Positions 19,565 through 29,703 of a DNA stretch of 64,000 nucleotides are shown in pieces; within the stretch, counting starts at the first letter, position 1, and every line of letters begins with the position of its first letter. The notes below the pieces were generated by a model that had not been told where the DNA came from, ran no database searches, and saw nothing but the letters and a program-made list of their open reading frames with translations. This stretch comes from an uncultured Methylocystaceae bacterium (GTDB taxonomy: Bacteria; Pseudomonadota; Alphaproteobacteria; Rhizobiales; Beijerinckiaceae). The stretch lies in NCBI GenBank assembly GCA_937870755.1, contig CALMZV010000094.1, positions 1 through 64,000 on the forward strand, written 5' to 3'. The position numbers were made by a program, and so were the translations under genes.

Positions 19565-22432
19565 GTGCGTCTTCTTGTCTGGCTGTTCGGCATACTGATA
19601 TCGGCCGGTCTGCTCGCGCCCGCCAACGCGATCGAATCCGTCCGCGTGCCGCTGGACGCGCAGGCGATCGACATGACGCGCGCGGTCGAATCCTATTCCT
19701 CGCGCGACGACCGCATTCAGGTGTCCACCGCGCCCGGCGCCGATGGCATCGTGCGACGTATCGAGGTGCGCGCGCGCCAGGACGGATCGCGCCCGTCGTG
19801 GATCGTGTTCGCGCTGACCAACGACACCGACGAGCAGGTCGAACGGCTTCTCGTGGCGCCGCATTTCCGTCTGGTCGGCTCCGGCGTCATCTGGCCCGAC
19901 CTCGGCGCCACGCGCATCAACGCGATCACCGCCAGCCAGGGCTTTTCGCCCGAGCGCGAGGAGAGCGCGGACGCCGACGTGTTCCGCATCACGCTCGACC
20001 CCGGCACCACCGTCACCTATGTCGCCGAACTGCGCACGCAGAACCTGCCGCAGCTCTATCTGTGGGACCCGGACGCCTACAAGGACCGCCTCGCCAATCT
20101 CACGCTCTACAAGGGCATCGTCATCGGCATTTCGGGCCTGCTGGCGCTGTTCCTCACCATCGTGTTCGTGGTGAAGGGCGCGGTCATCTTTCCGGCCGCC
20201 GCCGCTCTCGCCTGGGCGGTGTTCGCCTATGTGTGCATCGATTTCGGTTTCTGGTCGAAACTGCTCGGCGCCGATTCCAACTACGATCGCATCTGGCGCG
20301 CTGGCGCCGAGACGATCCTGTCGGCCACGCTCGTCGTTTTTCTGTTCGCCTATCTCAACCTCTCGCGCTGGCATGTGCGCGCCTCGCATATCGCGGCGGT
20401 GTGGATATTGTTCCTGCTGGCGCTGGTCGGCCTTGCGGTCTACGACGCGCCGATCGCGGCCGGCGTCGCGCGCATTTCGCTGGCCACGGTGGCGGGCGTC
20501 GGCTTCCTGCTCGTCGCCTATCTTTCCACGCACGGCTACGACCGCGCGGTCATGCTCATTCCCACATGGCTCCTGTTGTTGCTGTGGGTCTGCGCGGCCG
20601 GCTTCACCGTCACCGGGGCGCTGACGAACGATCTCGTCTCGCCCGCGCTCATCGGCGGGCTGGTGCTGATCGTCATGCTCATCGGCTTCACGGTCATGCA
20701 GAACGCCTTCGCCGGCGGCGGGCTGGCGCATGGCGCCATTTCGGATGTCGAGCGCAAGGCGCTCGCTGTCACCGGCGCCAACGACATTGTGTTCGACTGG
20801 GACGTTCCGGGCGACCACGTCTACGTTTCGCCCGAGATCGAGTCGCAGCTCGGTCTGGAGCGCGGCGATCTCGAAGGCCCGGCCTCCGCCTGGCTGGACG
20901 TGCTGCACCCGTTCGAGCGCGACCGTTTCCGCGCCTGTCTCGACACGATCCTCGAACAGCGGCGTGGCCGCATCAACGAGGAGTTTCGGCTGCGCGCGCA
21001 GGACGGGCGCTATCTCTGCCACCGGCTGCGCGCGCGTCCGGTGGTGGGCGCGGACGGGCAGGTGGTGCGCGTGGTCGGCACGCTGGTGGACGTGACCGAC
21101 GAGCGCATGGCGCAGGAGCGCATGTTGCACGACGCCGTGCACGACAATCTGACCGGCCTGCCCAATCGCGAACTGTTCTTCGACCGGCTGGAGGCCGCGC
21201 TCGCCTTCGCGGCGTCCGACAATCTCAAGCCGACGGTGCTGTGCGTCGACATCGACCGCTTCAAACAGATCAACGAGAGCGTCGGCATTTCGGCGGGCGA
21301 TTCCATTCTGCTCACCGCCGCGCGCCGCATGACGCGGCTGTTGAAACCGCAGGACACGCTCGCGCGCATTTCCGGCGACGTGTTCGCCATCATTCTTCTT
21401 TCCGAGAACGATCCCGAACACATCTACCAGTTGTCGGAGGCCGTGCGCCGCGCGCTCGCCACGCCCGTGAGTTTCTCCGAACGCGAGATCGCGCTCACCG
21501 CCTCCGTCGGCATCGCGCTCTACGATCCGCAGCTGCATCCCAAGCGCGACGACATGCTGAAGGACGCCGAGATCGCCATGCGTTCGGCCAAGCGGCTCGG
21601 GGGCAACCGCATCGAAGTGTTCCGCCCCGGCATGCGCGCCCAGCGCACCGACCGGCTGGCGCTCGAGGCCGATCTGCGCCGGGCGCTCGATCGCGGCGAG
21701 ATCAAGGTCTATTTCCAGCCCATCGTCCGGCTGGAGGATCGCACGGTCGCGGGGTTCGAGGCGCTGTTGCGGTGGGATCATCCGCGCTACGGCCGGCTCG
21801 GTCCGGGCGAATTCATTCCGCTGGCGGAGGAGACCGGCGTCATCGTCGATCTCGGCTCGTTCGTTCTCGACCGCACCGCGCGCGAACTCGCCGCCTGGCA
21901 GAAGGCGCTCGACGTCGACCCGCCATTGTTCGCCAGCGTCAACGTGTCCTCGCGCCAGTTGCTGCGACACGATCTGTTGCAGGACGTGAAGAACGCGCTC
22001 ACGCGCTCGGACGTCATACCGGGCACGCTCAAACTCGAACTGACCGAAAGCCTGCTGATGGAGAACCCGGAATACGCCGCCCAGATGCTCACGCGCATCA
22101 AGGCGCTGGGCGCGGGCCTCTCGCTCGACGATTTCGGCACCGGCTATTCCTCGCTCGCCTATCTGCAACGCTTTCCGTTCGACACCATCAAGGTCGACAG
22201 ATCGTTCGTGCGCCACGACGGCGCCGGCGCGCGCCCCGTCATCCTGCGCTCCATCGTGCGGCTGGCGCACGATCTGGGCATGGACGTGGTGGCCGAAGGC
22301 GCAGAGACCGAATCCGACGCCATCGCGCTCTACCAGCTCGGTTGCGAATATGCGCAGGGCTACGCATTCGGCCACCCGATCAGCGGGCTGGAGGCGCGCA
22401 AGCTGGTCGGCGCGGCCACGGAGGCGGCTTGA
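19565..22432 (+). CDS. membrane sensor protein with PAS, degenerate GGDEF and EAL domains
   Basis: About 955 residues with this order: signal or first helix (1-25), a periplasmic region to about 178, a block of seven or eight helices (about 180-385), a PAS domain with PAC tail (about 393-515), GGDEF (522-678) and EAL (698-951). The GGDEF signature is degraded to SGDVF, so cyclase activity is unlikely. The EAL domain looks complete: [21 protein letters not shown] and KVDRSF. The product is therefore probably a c-di-GMP phosphodiesterase controlled by a periplasmic or membrane signal, with the GGDEF possibly regulatory. The GTG at 19565 gives a good signal sequence; a TTG at 19553 is an alternative. 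It overlaps the next gene (TGATG). Confidence 0.9.
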   Translation: MRLLVWLFGILISAGLLAPANAIESVRVPLDAQAIDMTRAVESYSSRDDRIQVSTAPGADGIVRRIEVRARQDGSRPSWIVFALTNDTDEQVERLLVAPHFRLVGSGVIWPDLGATRINAITASQGFSPEREESADADVFRITLDPGTTVTYVAELRTQNLPQLYLWDPDAYKDRLANLTLYKGIVIGISGLLALFLTIVFVVKGAVIFPAAAALAWAVFAYVCIDFGFWSKLLGADSNYDRIWRAGAETILSATLVVFLFAYLNLSRWHVRASHIAAVWILFLLALVGLAVYDAPIAAGVARISLATVAGVGFLLVAYLSTHGYDRAVMLIPTWLLLLLWVCAAGFTVTGALTNDLVSPALIGGLVLIVMLIGFTVMQNAFAGGGLAHGAISDVERKALAVTGANDIVFDWDVPGDHVYVSPEIESQLGLERGDLEGPASAWLDVLHPFERDRFRACLDTILEQRRGRINEEFRLRAQDGRYLCHRLRARPVVGADGQVVRVVGTLVDVTDERMAQERMLHDAVHDNLTGLPNRELFFDRLEAALAFAASDNLKPTVLCVDIDRFKQINESVGISAGDSILLTAARRMTRLLKPQDTLARISGDVFAIILLSENDPEHIYQLSEAVRRALATPVSFSEREIALTASVGIALYDPQLHPKRDDMLKDAEIAMRSAKRLGGNRIEVFRPGMRAQRTDRLALEADLRRALDRGEIKVYFQPIVRLEDRTVAGFEALLRWDHPRYGRLGPGEFIPLAEETGVIVDLGSFVLDRTARELAAWQKALDVDPPLFASVNVSSRQLLRHDLLQDVKNALTRSDVIPGTLKLELTESLLMENPEYAAQMLTRIKALGAGLSLDDFGTGYSSLAYLQRFPFDTIKVDRSFVRHDGAGARPVILRSIVRLAHDLGMDVVAEGAETESDAIALYQLGCEYAQGYAFGHPISGLEARKLVGAATEAA

Positions 22433-23094
22433 TGATGCTCTCGCGACGTTTCCTTCTCGCGGGCGCGGGCGCGGTTGCGTTCGCCGGCGCCGCGCGCGCG
22501 GTCGACAAGCCGCTGATCGGCGACGACGGCAAGGAGGCGCCGACCTGGCGCCTGCCGTCGCAGATTTCGCTCGATGCGCCCGGCGTCGTCGTTGCGGGCG
22601 GGTCGAGCCCGGATGTGATCGTCACGGAGTTTTTCGATTACAACTGCCCGTGGTGCAAGAAATCCGCGCGCGACATCGACGCTTTCGTGCGTGAGGACCG
22701 CGATTTCCGCCTGCGGCTGGTGCAGAACGCCATTCTTTCGCTCGGCAGCGTGCAGGCGGCGAAGGTGACGCTCGCCGCGCAGTCGATCGCCGGCGACGCC
22801 AGGGCCTACGCTCTGCATGTGGCGCTGCTCGCGCGGCGCGGCCCGGTCGACGGGTCGGTCGCGCTGGACGAAGCCGCGCGCATGAAGCTCGATCGCGCCG
22901 CGGTCGAGGCGCGCGCCGATTCGGAAGACATCCGCATGGCGCTCAAGCGCCATACGGCGATGGCGTCCGCGCTCGGCATGGAGGCGACGCCCTCCTTCGC
23001 CATCAACGGCCGCGGCGTCGGCGGCTGGCCGGGCCCGAAAACGCTGCGGCGCATCGTCAAGGCGGTGCGCGCCTGCGACGACATCGTCTGCTGA
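22432..23094 (+). CDS. DsbA-family thiol oxidoreductase, Tat-type signal
   Basis: A 220-residue secreted protein with a twin-arginine signal ([13 protein letters not shown]). It has a thioredoxin fold with helical insertion and the active site C72-P-W-C75 in FFDYNCPWCKKSARD; the cis-Pro loop is in GMEATPSFAING. Such proteins oxidise or isomerise periplasmic disulfides. A CPWC dipeptide differs from the CPHC of classic DsbA and the CSHC of the second DsbA homologue at 40833. Coupled to the EAL gene by overlap and 1 bp from rsmE. Whether it serves the EAL protein's periplasmic domain is speculation. Confidence 0.9.
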   Translation: MMLSRRFLLAGAGAVAFAGAARAVDKPLIGDDGKEAPTWRLPSQISLDAPGVVVAGGSSPDVIVTEFFDYNCPWCKKSARDIDAFVREDRDFRLRLVQNAILSLGSVQAAKVTLAAQSIAGDARAYALHVALLARRGPVDGSVALDEAARMKLDRAAVEARADSEDIRMALKRHTAMASALGMEATPSFAINGRGVGGWPGPKTLRRIVKAVRACDDIVC

Positions 23095-23095
23095 C

Positions 23096-23839
23096 ATGGC
23101 GGCCTACGATTTCGCCGCCGCGCGCCTTTATGTCGAGGATGGGCTGGCCGAGGGCGGCGAGATCGAAATCCGCGACGACCGCGCAAATTATCTCCTCAAC
23201 GTTCTGCGACTGCAGGCGGGCGAGGCCATTCTCGTGTTCAACGGCCGCGATGGCGAATGGCGCGCGCGCCTCGCGCAGGCCAGGAAGCGTGCGGCGCTGC
23301 TGAGGCTGGAGGCGCGCACGCGCGCGCAGACCGGCGGGCCGGACGTCGATTACTGTTTCGCCCCGCTCAAGCACGCCCGGCTCGACTATCTAGTGCAGAA
23401 GGCGGTCGAGATGGGCGCTGCCCGGCTTTCGCCCGTGCGCACGCGGCGCACGCAGGTCGCCCGCGTCAATCTGGAGCGCATGCGCGCCAATGTGGTGGAG
23501 GCGGCCGAGCAATGCGGCGTGCTCCGCCTGCCGACAGTCGAGGCCGAGCGCCCGCTCGCACGTCTCCTCGCCGAATGGCCCGCCGGCCGCGCCATGATCG
23601 TGTGCGATGAAGGCGCCCCCGTCGCCGACCCGCTGGTCGCGCTGCGGGCGCTGCCGCGCGGCGCTCCCGTCGGGCTGGTGGTGGGGCCGGAGGGCGGGTT
23701 CGACCCGGCCGAACGGGAACTGCTGCTGTCGCGCGGCGATGCGGTGCGGCTGTCGTTGGGGCCGCGCATCCTGCGGGCGGATACGGCGGCGGTCGCGGCG
23801 CTGGCGCTCGTGCAGGCGGCGGTCGGGGACTGGGGCTGA
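23096..23839 (+). CDS. rsmE: 16S rRNA (uracil-1498-N3)-methyltransferase
   Basis: A SPOUT-class enzyme that methylates U1498 of 16S rRNA using S-adenosylmethionine. The 247-residue product has an N-terminal PUA-like RNA-binding domain (HYLL-type motif as NYLLNVLRL) and a C-terminal knot domain with the cofactor loop VVGPEGGFDPAERELL and the terminal LGPRILRADTAAVAAL, all diagnostic. It starts 1 bp after the DsbA-like gene. Confidence 0.95.
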   Translation: MAAYDFAAARLYVEDGLAEGGEIEIRDDRANYLLNVLRLQAGEAILVFNGRDGEWRARLAQARKRAALLRLEARTRAQTGGPDVDYCFAPLKHARLDYLVQKAVEMGAARLSPVRTRRTQVARVNLERMRANVVEAAEQCGVLRLPTVEAERPLARLLAEWPAGRAMIVCDEGAPVADPLVALRALPRGAPVGLVVGPEGGFDPAERELLLSRGDAVRLSLGPRILRADTAAVAALALVQAAVGDWG

Positions 23840-23999
23840 AACTGTGGCTTTCGCGTCATCCTCCGCGGCAAAGCGCGCGCGCCGCTTTTCAACTTGCTTA
23901 ACGGACACGATCTCGCCATTTTGTGCGCCTCAAAAGGCGTCGTCGCGAATGGTCGAGACGGAATCGCGGCGCCCCTTGCGACTCATGGCGCAGGCCAGA

Positions 24000-24350
24000 A
24001 TGGCGAAGATGCTGACCACGAAATCCGGCGCGTCCCTCCTGTCCGAACTGTCCGTGTGGGCGGGGCCCCTGGGCATGTGCGCTCTGGCGCTGTTCGTGGC
24101 GCCCGCTGCGGCCAGCGAGCGCGCGAACGGTCGCGCCAGCGGCTGCTCGCATCTCGGGGAGGGCTTCCGCCCGATCGAGGGCGTGGACGGCTGTTTCCGC
24201 ATCGGCGGCCACGTGCGGGTGGAGGCTGGCGTCATGCGCGGGGCAGGCAGCCTGTCGCGTGTGCCGGACGGCCCGGCGCCGGCCGGCTTCGGCGGCCCGT
24301 TCGGCGGGCGGCTGCGCGCCTCGCCCGCGCCGCAGGCTATCCCGCGCTGA
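24000..24350 (+). CDS. porin-like N-terminal fragment, short secreted protein
   Basis: A 116-residue ORF (upstream in-frame ATGs at 23949 and 23985). It has a hydrophobic signal-like segment (WAGPLGMCALALFVAPAAAS) and then the stretch CSHLGEGFRPIEGVDGC followed by FRIGGHVRVE. This matches the N-terminal signature of alphaproteobacterial Porin_2 proteins, pattern C-x3-G-x-GF-x2-I-x-G-x-D-x-C-x-[KR]-[IL]-GG-x-[VL]-R. A full porin would continue for several hundred residues of beta-barrel; here only about 40 Gly/Pro/Ala-rich residues follow before the stop. It is either a truncated porin or a small protein that keeps only the plug-like start. The stop lies inside a 14-bp tandem repeat. Confidence 0.6.
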   Translation: MAKMLTTKSGASLLSELSVWAGPLGMCALALFVAPAAASERANGRASGCSHLGEGFRPIEGVDGCFRIGGHVRVEAGVMRGAGSLSRVPDGPAPAGFGGPFGGRLRASPAPQAIPR

Positions 24351-24394
24351 CCTGCCCGCGCTGACCTGCCCGCGCTGACCTGCCCGCGCTGACC
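24347..24394. repeat. 14-bp tandem repeat, 3.4 copies
   Basis: Unit CTGACCTGCCCGCG at 24347, 24361 and 24375, then CTGACC at 24389. Each copy contains TGA; the first supplies the stop codon of the porin-like ORF. It sits between two convergent genes and may also mark slippage that cut the ORF short. Confidence 0.9.
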
Positions 24395-24408
24395 CGCCAG
24401 TTTCCGCT

Positions 24409-25773
24409 CTAGAACACGCATTCCTTGAAGGCCGGAGCGATGCCGCCGCCCCAGGGACCGTGCAGCGCCGTCAGCCGCTCGGCCGCCAGCGACCGCCCCG
24501 TCTCCACAATCCGCCGCAGCGGGTCGAGATATTGGGTTTCGTCCGCCCCGGCGGCGTTGCGCCGCGCGCGCCGCTTCAGCCCGCCTTCGGCGATGGCGAG
24601 CGCATCGCGCCCCACCTCCTGCAGCGTGCGGCGGCCGATGCGGGTGGCGAGCCCCAGCCGCGGAACCTCGTCGCGCATCCGCTGCCGCTCGGCGGCGCTC
24701 CATTCGGCGACGAGCGCGGTCCCCTCGTCCAGCGCGCGCGCGTCGTAGAGCAGGCCGACGAACAGCGCGGGCAGGGCCGCCACATGCGCGCGCGGACCCA
24801 CGTCCGCCCCGCGCATTTCCAGGTAGCGTTTCAGCCGCACTTCCGGAAATATGGTGGACAGGTGGTTGGCCCAGTCCGACAAGGTCGCGCGCTCGCCGGG
24901 CAATTGCGGCAGGCGGCCCTCCAGAAGGTCAGAGAAGCGCGCGCCGGCGACGTCGTGGTAGACGTCGCCGCGCTTGACGAAATACATCGGCGCCCGGAGC
25001 GCGAAATCGACATAGGCCTCGTAGCCCATGCCCGGCTCGAACGCGAAGGCGAGCATGCCCGTGCGGTCGGCGTCGGTATGGCGCCAGATTTCGGACCGCA
25101 TGGACAGAAAGCCGTTGGGCTTGCCTTCGGTGAACGGCGAATTGGCGAACAGGGCCGTCGTCAGCGGCTGCAGGGCCAGCGACACGCGCAGCTTGCGCAC
25201 CATGTCGGCCTCATCCGCGAAATCGAGATTGGCCTGCACGGTCGAGGTGCGGAACATCATGTCCAGTCCGCGCGTCCCCACTTTCGGCATGTAGCGCCGC
25301 ATGATGTCGTAGCGCTGCTTGGGCATGACCGGCGTTTCGGCGAGCGTCCACGAGGGGCTCATGCCGAGATCGAGAAAGCCGATGTCGAGCGGCTCCGCGA
25401 CATTGCGCAGCGCCCCCATATGCGCGTCGAACTCCGCAACGGTCTCGTGGACGGTGGCCAGCGGCGCGCCCGACAGTTCGAACTGGCCGCCCGGCTCCAG
25501 CGAAATGGCGCCGCCGCCTTTCTCGTCGTAGAGGCCGATGAGCGCGCCGCCGTCGTGGATCGGCGCCCAGCCGGTCGAAGCCTGCATGCCTTCCAGCAGC
25601 GCGCCGATCCCGCCCTTGTAGGGCACGGGCCGGTAACCCGCGCGATAGAACGGAATTTTCTCGTGTTCCGTGCCGACGAGGAACGGCCCCGCCGCCTTTT
25701 CGCCGTCCGCGATCCAGGCGACGAGATCGTCGCGCGACGTGAGAATCGTGCTGTCGGTGACGTCGCGCGCCAT
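24409..25773 (-). CDS. gshA: glutamate-cysteine ligase, plant/alphaproteobacterial type
   Basis: First enzyme of glutathione synthesis, ligating glutamate and cysteine with ATP. The 454-residue length and motifs (FLVGTEHEKIPFY, DEKGGAISLEPGGQFELSG, RTSTVQANLDFADE, YLEMRGADVGPRAH) are those of the class found in plants and Rhizobiales, distinct from the E. coli GshA. The start gives the family-like N-terminus (TSRDDLVAWIADGEK). It stands alone. Glutathione made by it could reduce the 1-Cys peroxiredoxin at 29704. Confidence 0.95.
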   Translation of the reverse strand: MARDVTDSTILTSRDDLVAWIADGEKAAGPFLVGTEHEKIPFYRAGYRPVPYKGGIGALLEGMQASTGWAPIHDGGALIGLYDEKGGGAISLEPGGQFELSGAPLATVHETVAEFDAHMGALRNVAEPLDIGFLDLGMSPSWTLAETPVMPKQRYDIMRRYMPKVGTRGLDMMFRTSTVQANLDFADEADMVRKLRVSLALQPLTTALFANSPFTEGKPNGFLSMRSEIWRHTDADRTGMLAFAFEPGMGYEAYVDFALRAPMYFVKRGDVYHDVAGARFSDLLEGRLPQLPGERATLSDWANHLSTIFPEVRLKRYLEMRGADVGPRAHVAALPALFVGLLYDARALDEGTALVAEWSAAERQRMRDEVPRLGLATRIGRRTLQEVGRDALAIAEGGLKRRARRNAAGADETQYLDPLRRIVETGRSLAAERLTALHGPWGGGIAPAFKECVF

Positions 25774-25976
25774 GTTGTTTCCTGCGGCCCCCTTTGCGCG
25801 CCCGCGGTCCGGCCAGCGGACCGGCGCGGCCCCTAAGCGCGGCGCCTGCGCCTAAATAATCGGGCTGGCTGCCGGGCGCAACGTCGCAAGATGGCGATAG
25901 GCGCGGTTGTCGGGAATTGTCTTAAAGGTTTTTCAAGAGGCTAGCGACTAGAAACGCTGCAAGAAGGGGGCTTTCC

Positions 25977-26141
25977 ATGCACGCGATTTGGCGTTTTCTG
26001 GCCGACACCAGCGGGGCCACGGCGATCGAATATTCCATCATCGGCGTGCTCGTCTCGATCGCTTTGATCACTGGCGGCTCCAAGATCGGCACCAGCATGA
26101 ACGACCTCTTCTACACCAAGGCGCTCGACGGCTTTAAGTGA
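25977..26141 (+). CDS. Flp/Fap-type pilin subunit
   Basis: A 54-residue prepilin of the Tad (tight adherence) system. A short leader (MHAIWRFLADTSG) is followed by the processing site and conserved hydrophobic start ATAIEYSIIG, where prepilin peptidase cuts after Gly13 and the Glu/Tyr pair is diagnostic. The rest is one hydrophobic helix and a short polar tail. AAGAAGGGGG gives a strong ribosome site. It is alone, with its own terminator and no tad/cpa genes in the window, so assembly must depend on a locus elsewhere. 25774-25976 upstream is non-coding with no promoter I can assign firmly. Confidence 0.93.
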   Translation: MHAIWRFLADTSGATAIEYSIIGVLVSIALITGGSKIGTSMNDLFYTKALDGFK

Positions 26142-26180
26142 CGCGCAGGCCATCCGTCTGCCGAACCTGCGCTTCCATCA

Positions 26181-26203
26181 GCCCCCAGAAGGGGGCATTT
26201 TTC
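26181..26203 (+). terminator. Rho-independent terminator after the Flp pilin gene
   Basis: Stem GCCCCC/GGGGGC (26181-26186 with 26191-26196) with the 4-nt loop AGAA, followed by ATTTTT. It makes the pilin a single-gene transcript. Confidence 0.88.
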
Positions 26204-26285
26204 GTTTGAGGATGCGGGCTTGATCGAAATGCGGCCTGCGTCCATTTAGATCGGACGCCGGGATCGACCCGGCCGGATGGAGCCG

Positions 26286-27260
26286 ATGACCGACAAGAAG
26301 CCGCTGACGATCGTCCTGTGCGCCCCGCGCGGATTTTGCGCCGGCGTGGTGCGCGCCATCGAAGTGGTGGAGCGCGCGATCGAGCGTTTCGGCGCGCCGG
26401 TCTATGTGCGCCACGAGATCGTCCACAACCGCTATGTGGTCGAGACGCTGAAGGCCAAGGGCGCCGTGTTCGTCGAGGAGTTGGACGAAATTCCAGAAAC
26501 CAGGGCCCCGGTCGTGTTTTCCGCCCATGGCGTGCCGCGCTCCGTGCCGCAGGCGGCGGCCGAACGCGGTCTGTTCGCCATCGACGCCACCTGCCCGCTG
26601 GTGACCAAGGTTCACCGCGAAGCCGAGATTCACCACAAGCGCGGCCGTCTGGTGCTGCTGATCGGCCACGCCGGCCACCCCGAGGTGGTTGGCACCATGG
26701 GTCAGCTGCCGCAGGGCGCGGTCGTGCTCGTGCAATCGGTGGAGGAAGCGCGTGCGGTCGAGCCGCCGAACGCCCAGGCGCTCGCCTTCGTGACGCAGAC
26801 GACGCTCTCGCTCGACGATACGGCCGACATCGTGGCTGCGCTGCGCGAACGTTTTCCCGACATCATCGGCCCGCACCGGCAGGACATCTGCTACGCCACC
26901 ACCAACCGTCAGGAAGCGGTGAAGGCCGTCAGCCCGATGGTCGACGCGGTGGTGGTCGTCGGCTCGACCAATTCCTCCAACTCGCAGCGCCTGCGCGAGG
27001 TGGCCGAGCGCGCGGGCTGCGTCGCGCGTCTGGTGGACGGCGCGCGCGATCTCGACTGGGAGATTTTCCGCAATGCGCGCGCCATCGCCATCACCGCCGG
27101 CGCCTCCGCGCCGGAAGTGCTGGTGAACGAGGTGATCGACGCGTTCGGCGAGCGGTTCGACATCACCATCGAAACCGTGTCGAACGGGCTGGAGAACGTT
27201 TTCTTCCCGCTGCCGCGCGAACTGCGCGACACCGCCGACGCGCCGGCGCAGAGCGCATAG
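26286..27260 (+). CDS. ispH: 4-hydroxy-3-methylbut-2-enyl diphosphate reductase
   Basis: Last enzyme of the MEP isoprenoid pathway, producing IPP and DMAPP with a 4Fe-4S cluster. The 324-residue product has the three cluster cysteines in [24 protein letters not shown] and [10 protein letters not shown]. Substrate-binding motifs are also seen: [29 protein letters not shown] and TAGASAPE. The ATG at 26286 has GGAG 3-6 bp upstream; ATG 26277 is an in-frame alternative. Confidence 0.96.
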   Translation: MTDKKPLTIVLCAPRGFCAGVVRAIEVVERAIERFGAPVYVRHEIVHNRYVVETLKAKGAVFVEELDEIPETRAPVVFSAHGVPRSVPQAAAERGLFAIDATCPLVTKVHREAEIHHKRGRLVLLIGHAGHPEVVGTMGQLPQGAVVLVQSVEEARAVEPPNAQALAFVTQTTLSLDDTADIVAALRERFPDIIGPHRQDICYATTNRQEAVKAVSPMVDAVVVVGSTNSSNSQRLREVAERAGCVARLVDGARDLDWEIFRNARAIAITAGASAPEVLVNEVIDAFGERFDITIETVSNGLENVFFPLPRELRDTADAPAQSA

Positions 27261-27291
27261 GCCCTCCTCCCCAGGCCGCTGCCGGGCGCGC

Positions 27292-28188
27292 TCAACTCGC
27301 CAGCAGCAGCGCTACGCCGAGCGCGATCATCGCCATGCCGGCGAGTTCGATCGCGCGTGTGCGCTGACGGAAGATTCGCCGCGTGACGACCTGCGCGAAC
27401 GGTATTTCGATCAGCGCCAGCGTGCGCACGCGCGCGGCCGTCTCCAGCGCGAAGGCGAGAAACCAGAGCTGCGAGCCGAGCGCGCCCATGAAGCCCGCAA
27501 GCAGCGAGGCGCGCCACGCCCGCGCGATGGCGTCGAGAAGCGCGCGGTCGAACAGCGCAAGGCCAGCGAGAATGAGCGCGCTCTGGATGGCGAGGCTGAG
27601 TGCGAGAATGGTGGCGGCCGACAGATACGTCGGCTCCAGCGAGACGATGCCCGCGCGAAAGCCGATCGCCGACAGCGCGAACAGGCCGGCCGCCGCAAGG
27701 CCCATGGCGGCGGGCGCGGCGCCGGCGCCGTCGGCCCGCGCCGCGCGCGGCGGCAGCGCGGTCAGAACCACGCCCGCGGTCGCGACCGCGATGGCGAGCG
27801 CGAGCTGCGGCGTGATCCTTTCGTGCAGGAACATGAGGCCGAACAGCGCCACCTGCACCGGCTCGGTCTTCATATAGGCGGTCACGACCACGAACGAGCG
27901 CGTGCGCATCGCCGCCAGCATGAGCGCCGTCGCGGCGATCTGCGTCACCGCGCCGAGCGCCGTCCACCAGAAGGCGTTCGCGGTGGGAACGAGCGTGCGC
28001 CCGTTGAGCGCGACGGCCAGCGCGAGAAACAGAAGCGCGAACGGAAACCCGTACAGAAACCGCACGAACGCAGCGCCGTGCGCGCCGAGCGTGGCGGTGA
28101 GGTCGCGCTGCATGGCGTTGCGCGCCGTCTGCGCGGCCGAGGCGCAGACAGTGAAGGCGATCCAGGACCAGGCGGGCAGAGCGATCAT
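27292..28188 (-). CDS. EamA/DMT superfamily transporter
   Basis: A 298-residue inner-membrane protein with ten predicted helices arranged as two EamA repeats of five (about residues 5-135 and 160-295). Blocks such as [24 protein letters not shown] and the repeat-related [20 protein letters not shown] fit the drug/metabolite transporter family. Substrate unknown. It is convergent with ispH and divergent from thrB. Confidence 0.85.
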   Translation of the reverse strand: MIALPAWSWIAFTVCASAAQTARNAMQRDLTATLGAHGAAFVRFLYGFPFALLFLALAVALNGRTLVPTANAFWWTALGAVTQIAATALMLAAMRTRSFVVVTAYMKTEPVQVALFGLMFLHERITPQLALAIAVATAGVVLTALPPRAARADGAGAAPAAMGLAAAGLFALSAIGFRAGIVSLEPTYLSAATILALSLAIQSALILAGLALFDRALLDAIARAWRASLLAGFMGALGSQLWFLAFALETAARVRTLALIEIPFAQVVTRRIFRQRTRAIELAGMAMIALGVALLLAS

Positions 28189-28266
28189 GGGGCGGGGCGC
28201 GAGTTTGACACACAGGCCGCGTGCTCGCTAACACGGTCGCCCGCCCCCGCAAAGCGCGCTCCGACC

Positions 28267-29232
28267 ATGGCCGTCTACACCGACGTTTCCGACGACGACC
28301 TCGCCGCCTTTCTCGCCGACTACGATCTCGGCGAGGTGCAATCGCTGCGCGGCATCGCGGAGGGCGTGGAAAATTCCAACTTCCTGCTCCACACCACCAA
28401 AGGCTATTATTTTCTCACGCTCTACGAAAAGCGCGTGGATGAGCGCGATCTGCCGTTCTTTCTCGGCCTGCTCGAACATCTGGCCGCGCGCGGCCTCAAC
28501 TGCCCCCAGCCGATCCGCAACCGGCAGGGTGCGGCGCTCGGGCGCCTGTCGGGCCGTGCGGCGGCCATCGTCACGTTTCTGGAAGGCATGTGGCCCCGCA
28601 AGCCAACCCCCGCCCATTGCGCGCGTGTGGGCGAGGCGCTGGCGCAACTGCACGAGGCCGGCGCCGGGTTTGCGTTGACGCGCGCCAACGCGCTGGCGAT
28701 CGATGCATGGCCGCGCCTGTTTTCGACCGCCGGCGCGCGCGCCGACGCCCTGCAGCCGGGGCTGTGCGCGTTCATCGAGGAAGAGCTTGCGTTTCTGAAC
28801 GCGGCGTGGCCGCGCGATCTGCCCAGCGGCGTGATCCATGCCGATCTCTTTCCCGACAACGTGCTGTTTCTCGGTCCCCGATTGTCGGGCCTGATCGACT
28901 TCTACTTCGCCTGCGACGACTTCTACGCCTACGATCTGGCGATCTGCCTGAACGCGTGGTGTTTCGAATACGATCACGCCTTCAACATCACCAAGGGAGC
29001 GGCGCTCATCGACAATTATCGGCGCCGTCGCGCGCTGAGCCGGCGCGAGATGGAGGCGCTGCCCGTGCTCGCGCGCGGCGCGGCGATGCGCTTCATGCTC
29101 ACGCGGCTGGTCGACTGGCTCAACCGGCCGGAAGGGGCGCTGGTGAAGCCGAAAGACCCGCTCGAGTATTTCCGCAAGCTCCGGTTTCACCAGCGCGTGG
29201 AATCGCTGGCCGACTACGGCGTGACTTCGTGA
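28267..29232 (+). CDS. thrB: homoserine kinase, ThrB2 (APH-fold) type
   Basis: Phosphorylates homoserine for threonine synthesis; thrC is 11 kb upstream. The 321-residue protein is of the aminoglycoside-phosphotransferase-like class: [22 protein letters not shown] (the nucleotide-binding start), the catalytic loop [13 protein letters not shown] and the metal-binding [17 protein letters not shown]. The ATG at 28267 starts the family sequence [16 protein letters not shown]; longer reading is antisense to the DMT gene. The stop overlaps rnhA (GTGA). Confidence 0.95.
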   Translation: MAVYTDVSDDDLAAFLADYDLGEVQSLRGIAEGVENSNFLLHTTKGYYFLTLYEKRVDERDLPFFLGLLEHLAARGLNCPQPIRNRQGAALGRLSGRAAAIVTFLEGMWPRKPTPAHCARVGEALAQLHEAGAGFALTRANALAIDAWPRLFSTAGARADALQPGLCAFIEEELAFLNAAWPRDLPSGVIHADLFPDNVLFLGPRLSGLIDFYFACDDFYAYDLAICLNAWCFEYDHAFNITKGAALIDNYRRRRALSRREMEALPVLARGAAMRFMLTRLVDWLNRPEGALVKPKDPLEYFRKLRFHQRVESLADYGVTS

Positions 29233-29696
29233 CCCGACGCGTGGCGATCTGGACCGACGGCGCCTGTTCCGGCAATCCCGGTCCCGGCGGGTGGGGCGCG
29301 ATCCTCACCTTCAACGGCGTCGAGAAGGAAATTTCGGGCGGAGAGGCGCTGACGACCAACAATCGCATGGAGCTGACGGCGGCCATCATGGCGCTGGAGG
29401 CGCTCACGCGCGCCTGCGCGGTCGATCTGCACACGGATTCGATTTACGTGCGCGACGGCGTGTCGGGCTGGATTCACAACTGGAAAAAGCGCGGCTGGAA
29501 AACCGCCGACAGGAAACCGGTGAAGAACGTCGATCTCTGGCAGAGGCTCGATGCGGCGGCCGATCGTCACGACATCGCGTGGAAATGGGTGAAGGGCCAC
29601 GCGGGCGACGAGATGAACGAACGCGCCGACGCGCTCGCGCGCGGCGGCATGGCGCCGTTTCTCACGGCGCGCAAAGCCAGGGGCGATGCGCCCTAG
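29229..29696 (+). CDS. rnhA: ribonuclease HI
   Basis: Degrades RNA in RNA-DNA hybrids. The 155-residue protein has the four catalytic acidic residues in context: Asp in [18 protein letters not shown], Glu in [13 protein letters not shown], Asp in [12 protein letters not shown] and the final Asp in [14 protein letters not shown] start at 29229 overlaps the thrB stop by 4 bp. The thrB-rnhA coupling is common in alphaproteobacteria. It converges with the peroxiredoxin gene, 7 bp away. Confidence 0.95.
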   Translation: MTRRVAIWTDGACSGNPGPGGWGAILTFNGVEKEISGGEALTTNNRMELTAAIMALEALTRACAVDLHTDSIYVRDGVSGWIHNWKKRGWKTADRKPVKNVDLWQRLDAAADRHDIAWKWVKGHAGDEMNERADALARGGMAPFLTARKARGDAP

Positions 29697-29703
29697 CAGG
29701 CGA

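Noticed and set aside
19466-22375. A 969-codon minus-strand frame opposite the PAS-GGDEF-EAL gene
   Set aside because: Antisense shadow; the plus strand has clear EAL and PAS motifs, and the minus product is an Arg/His/Glu/Gln-rich string without domains.
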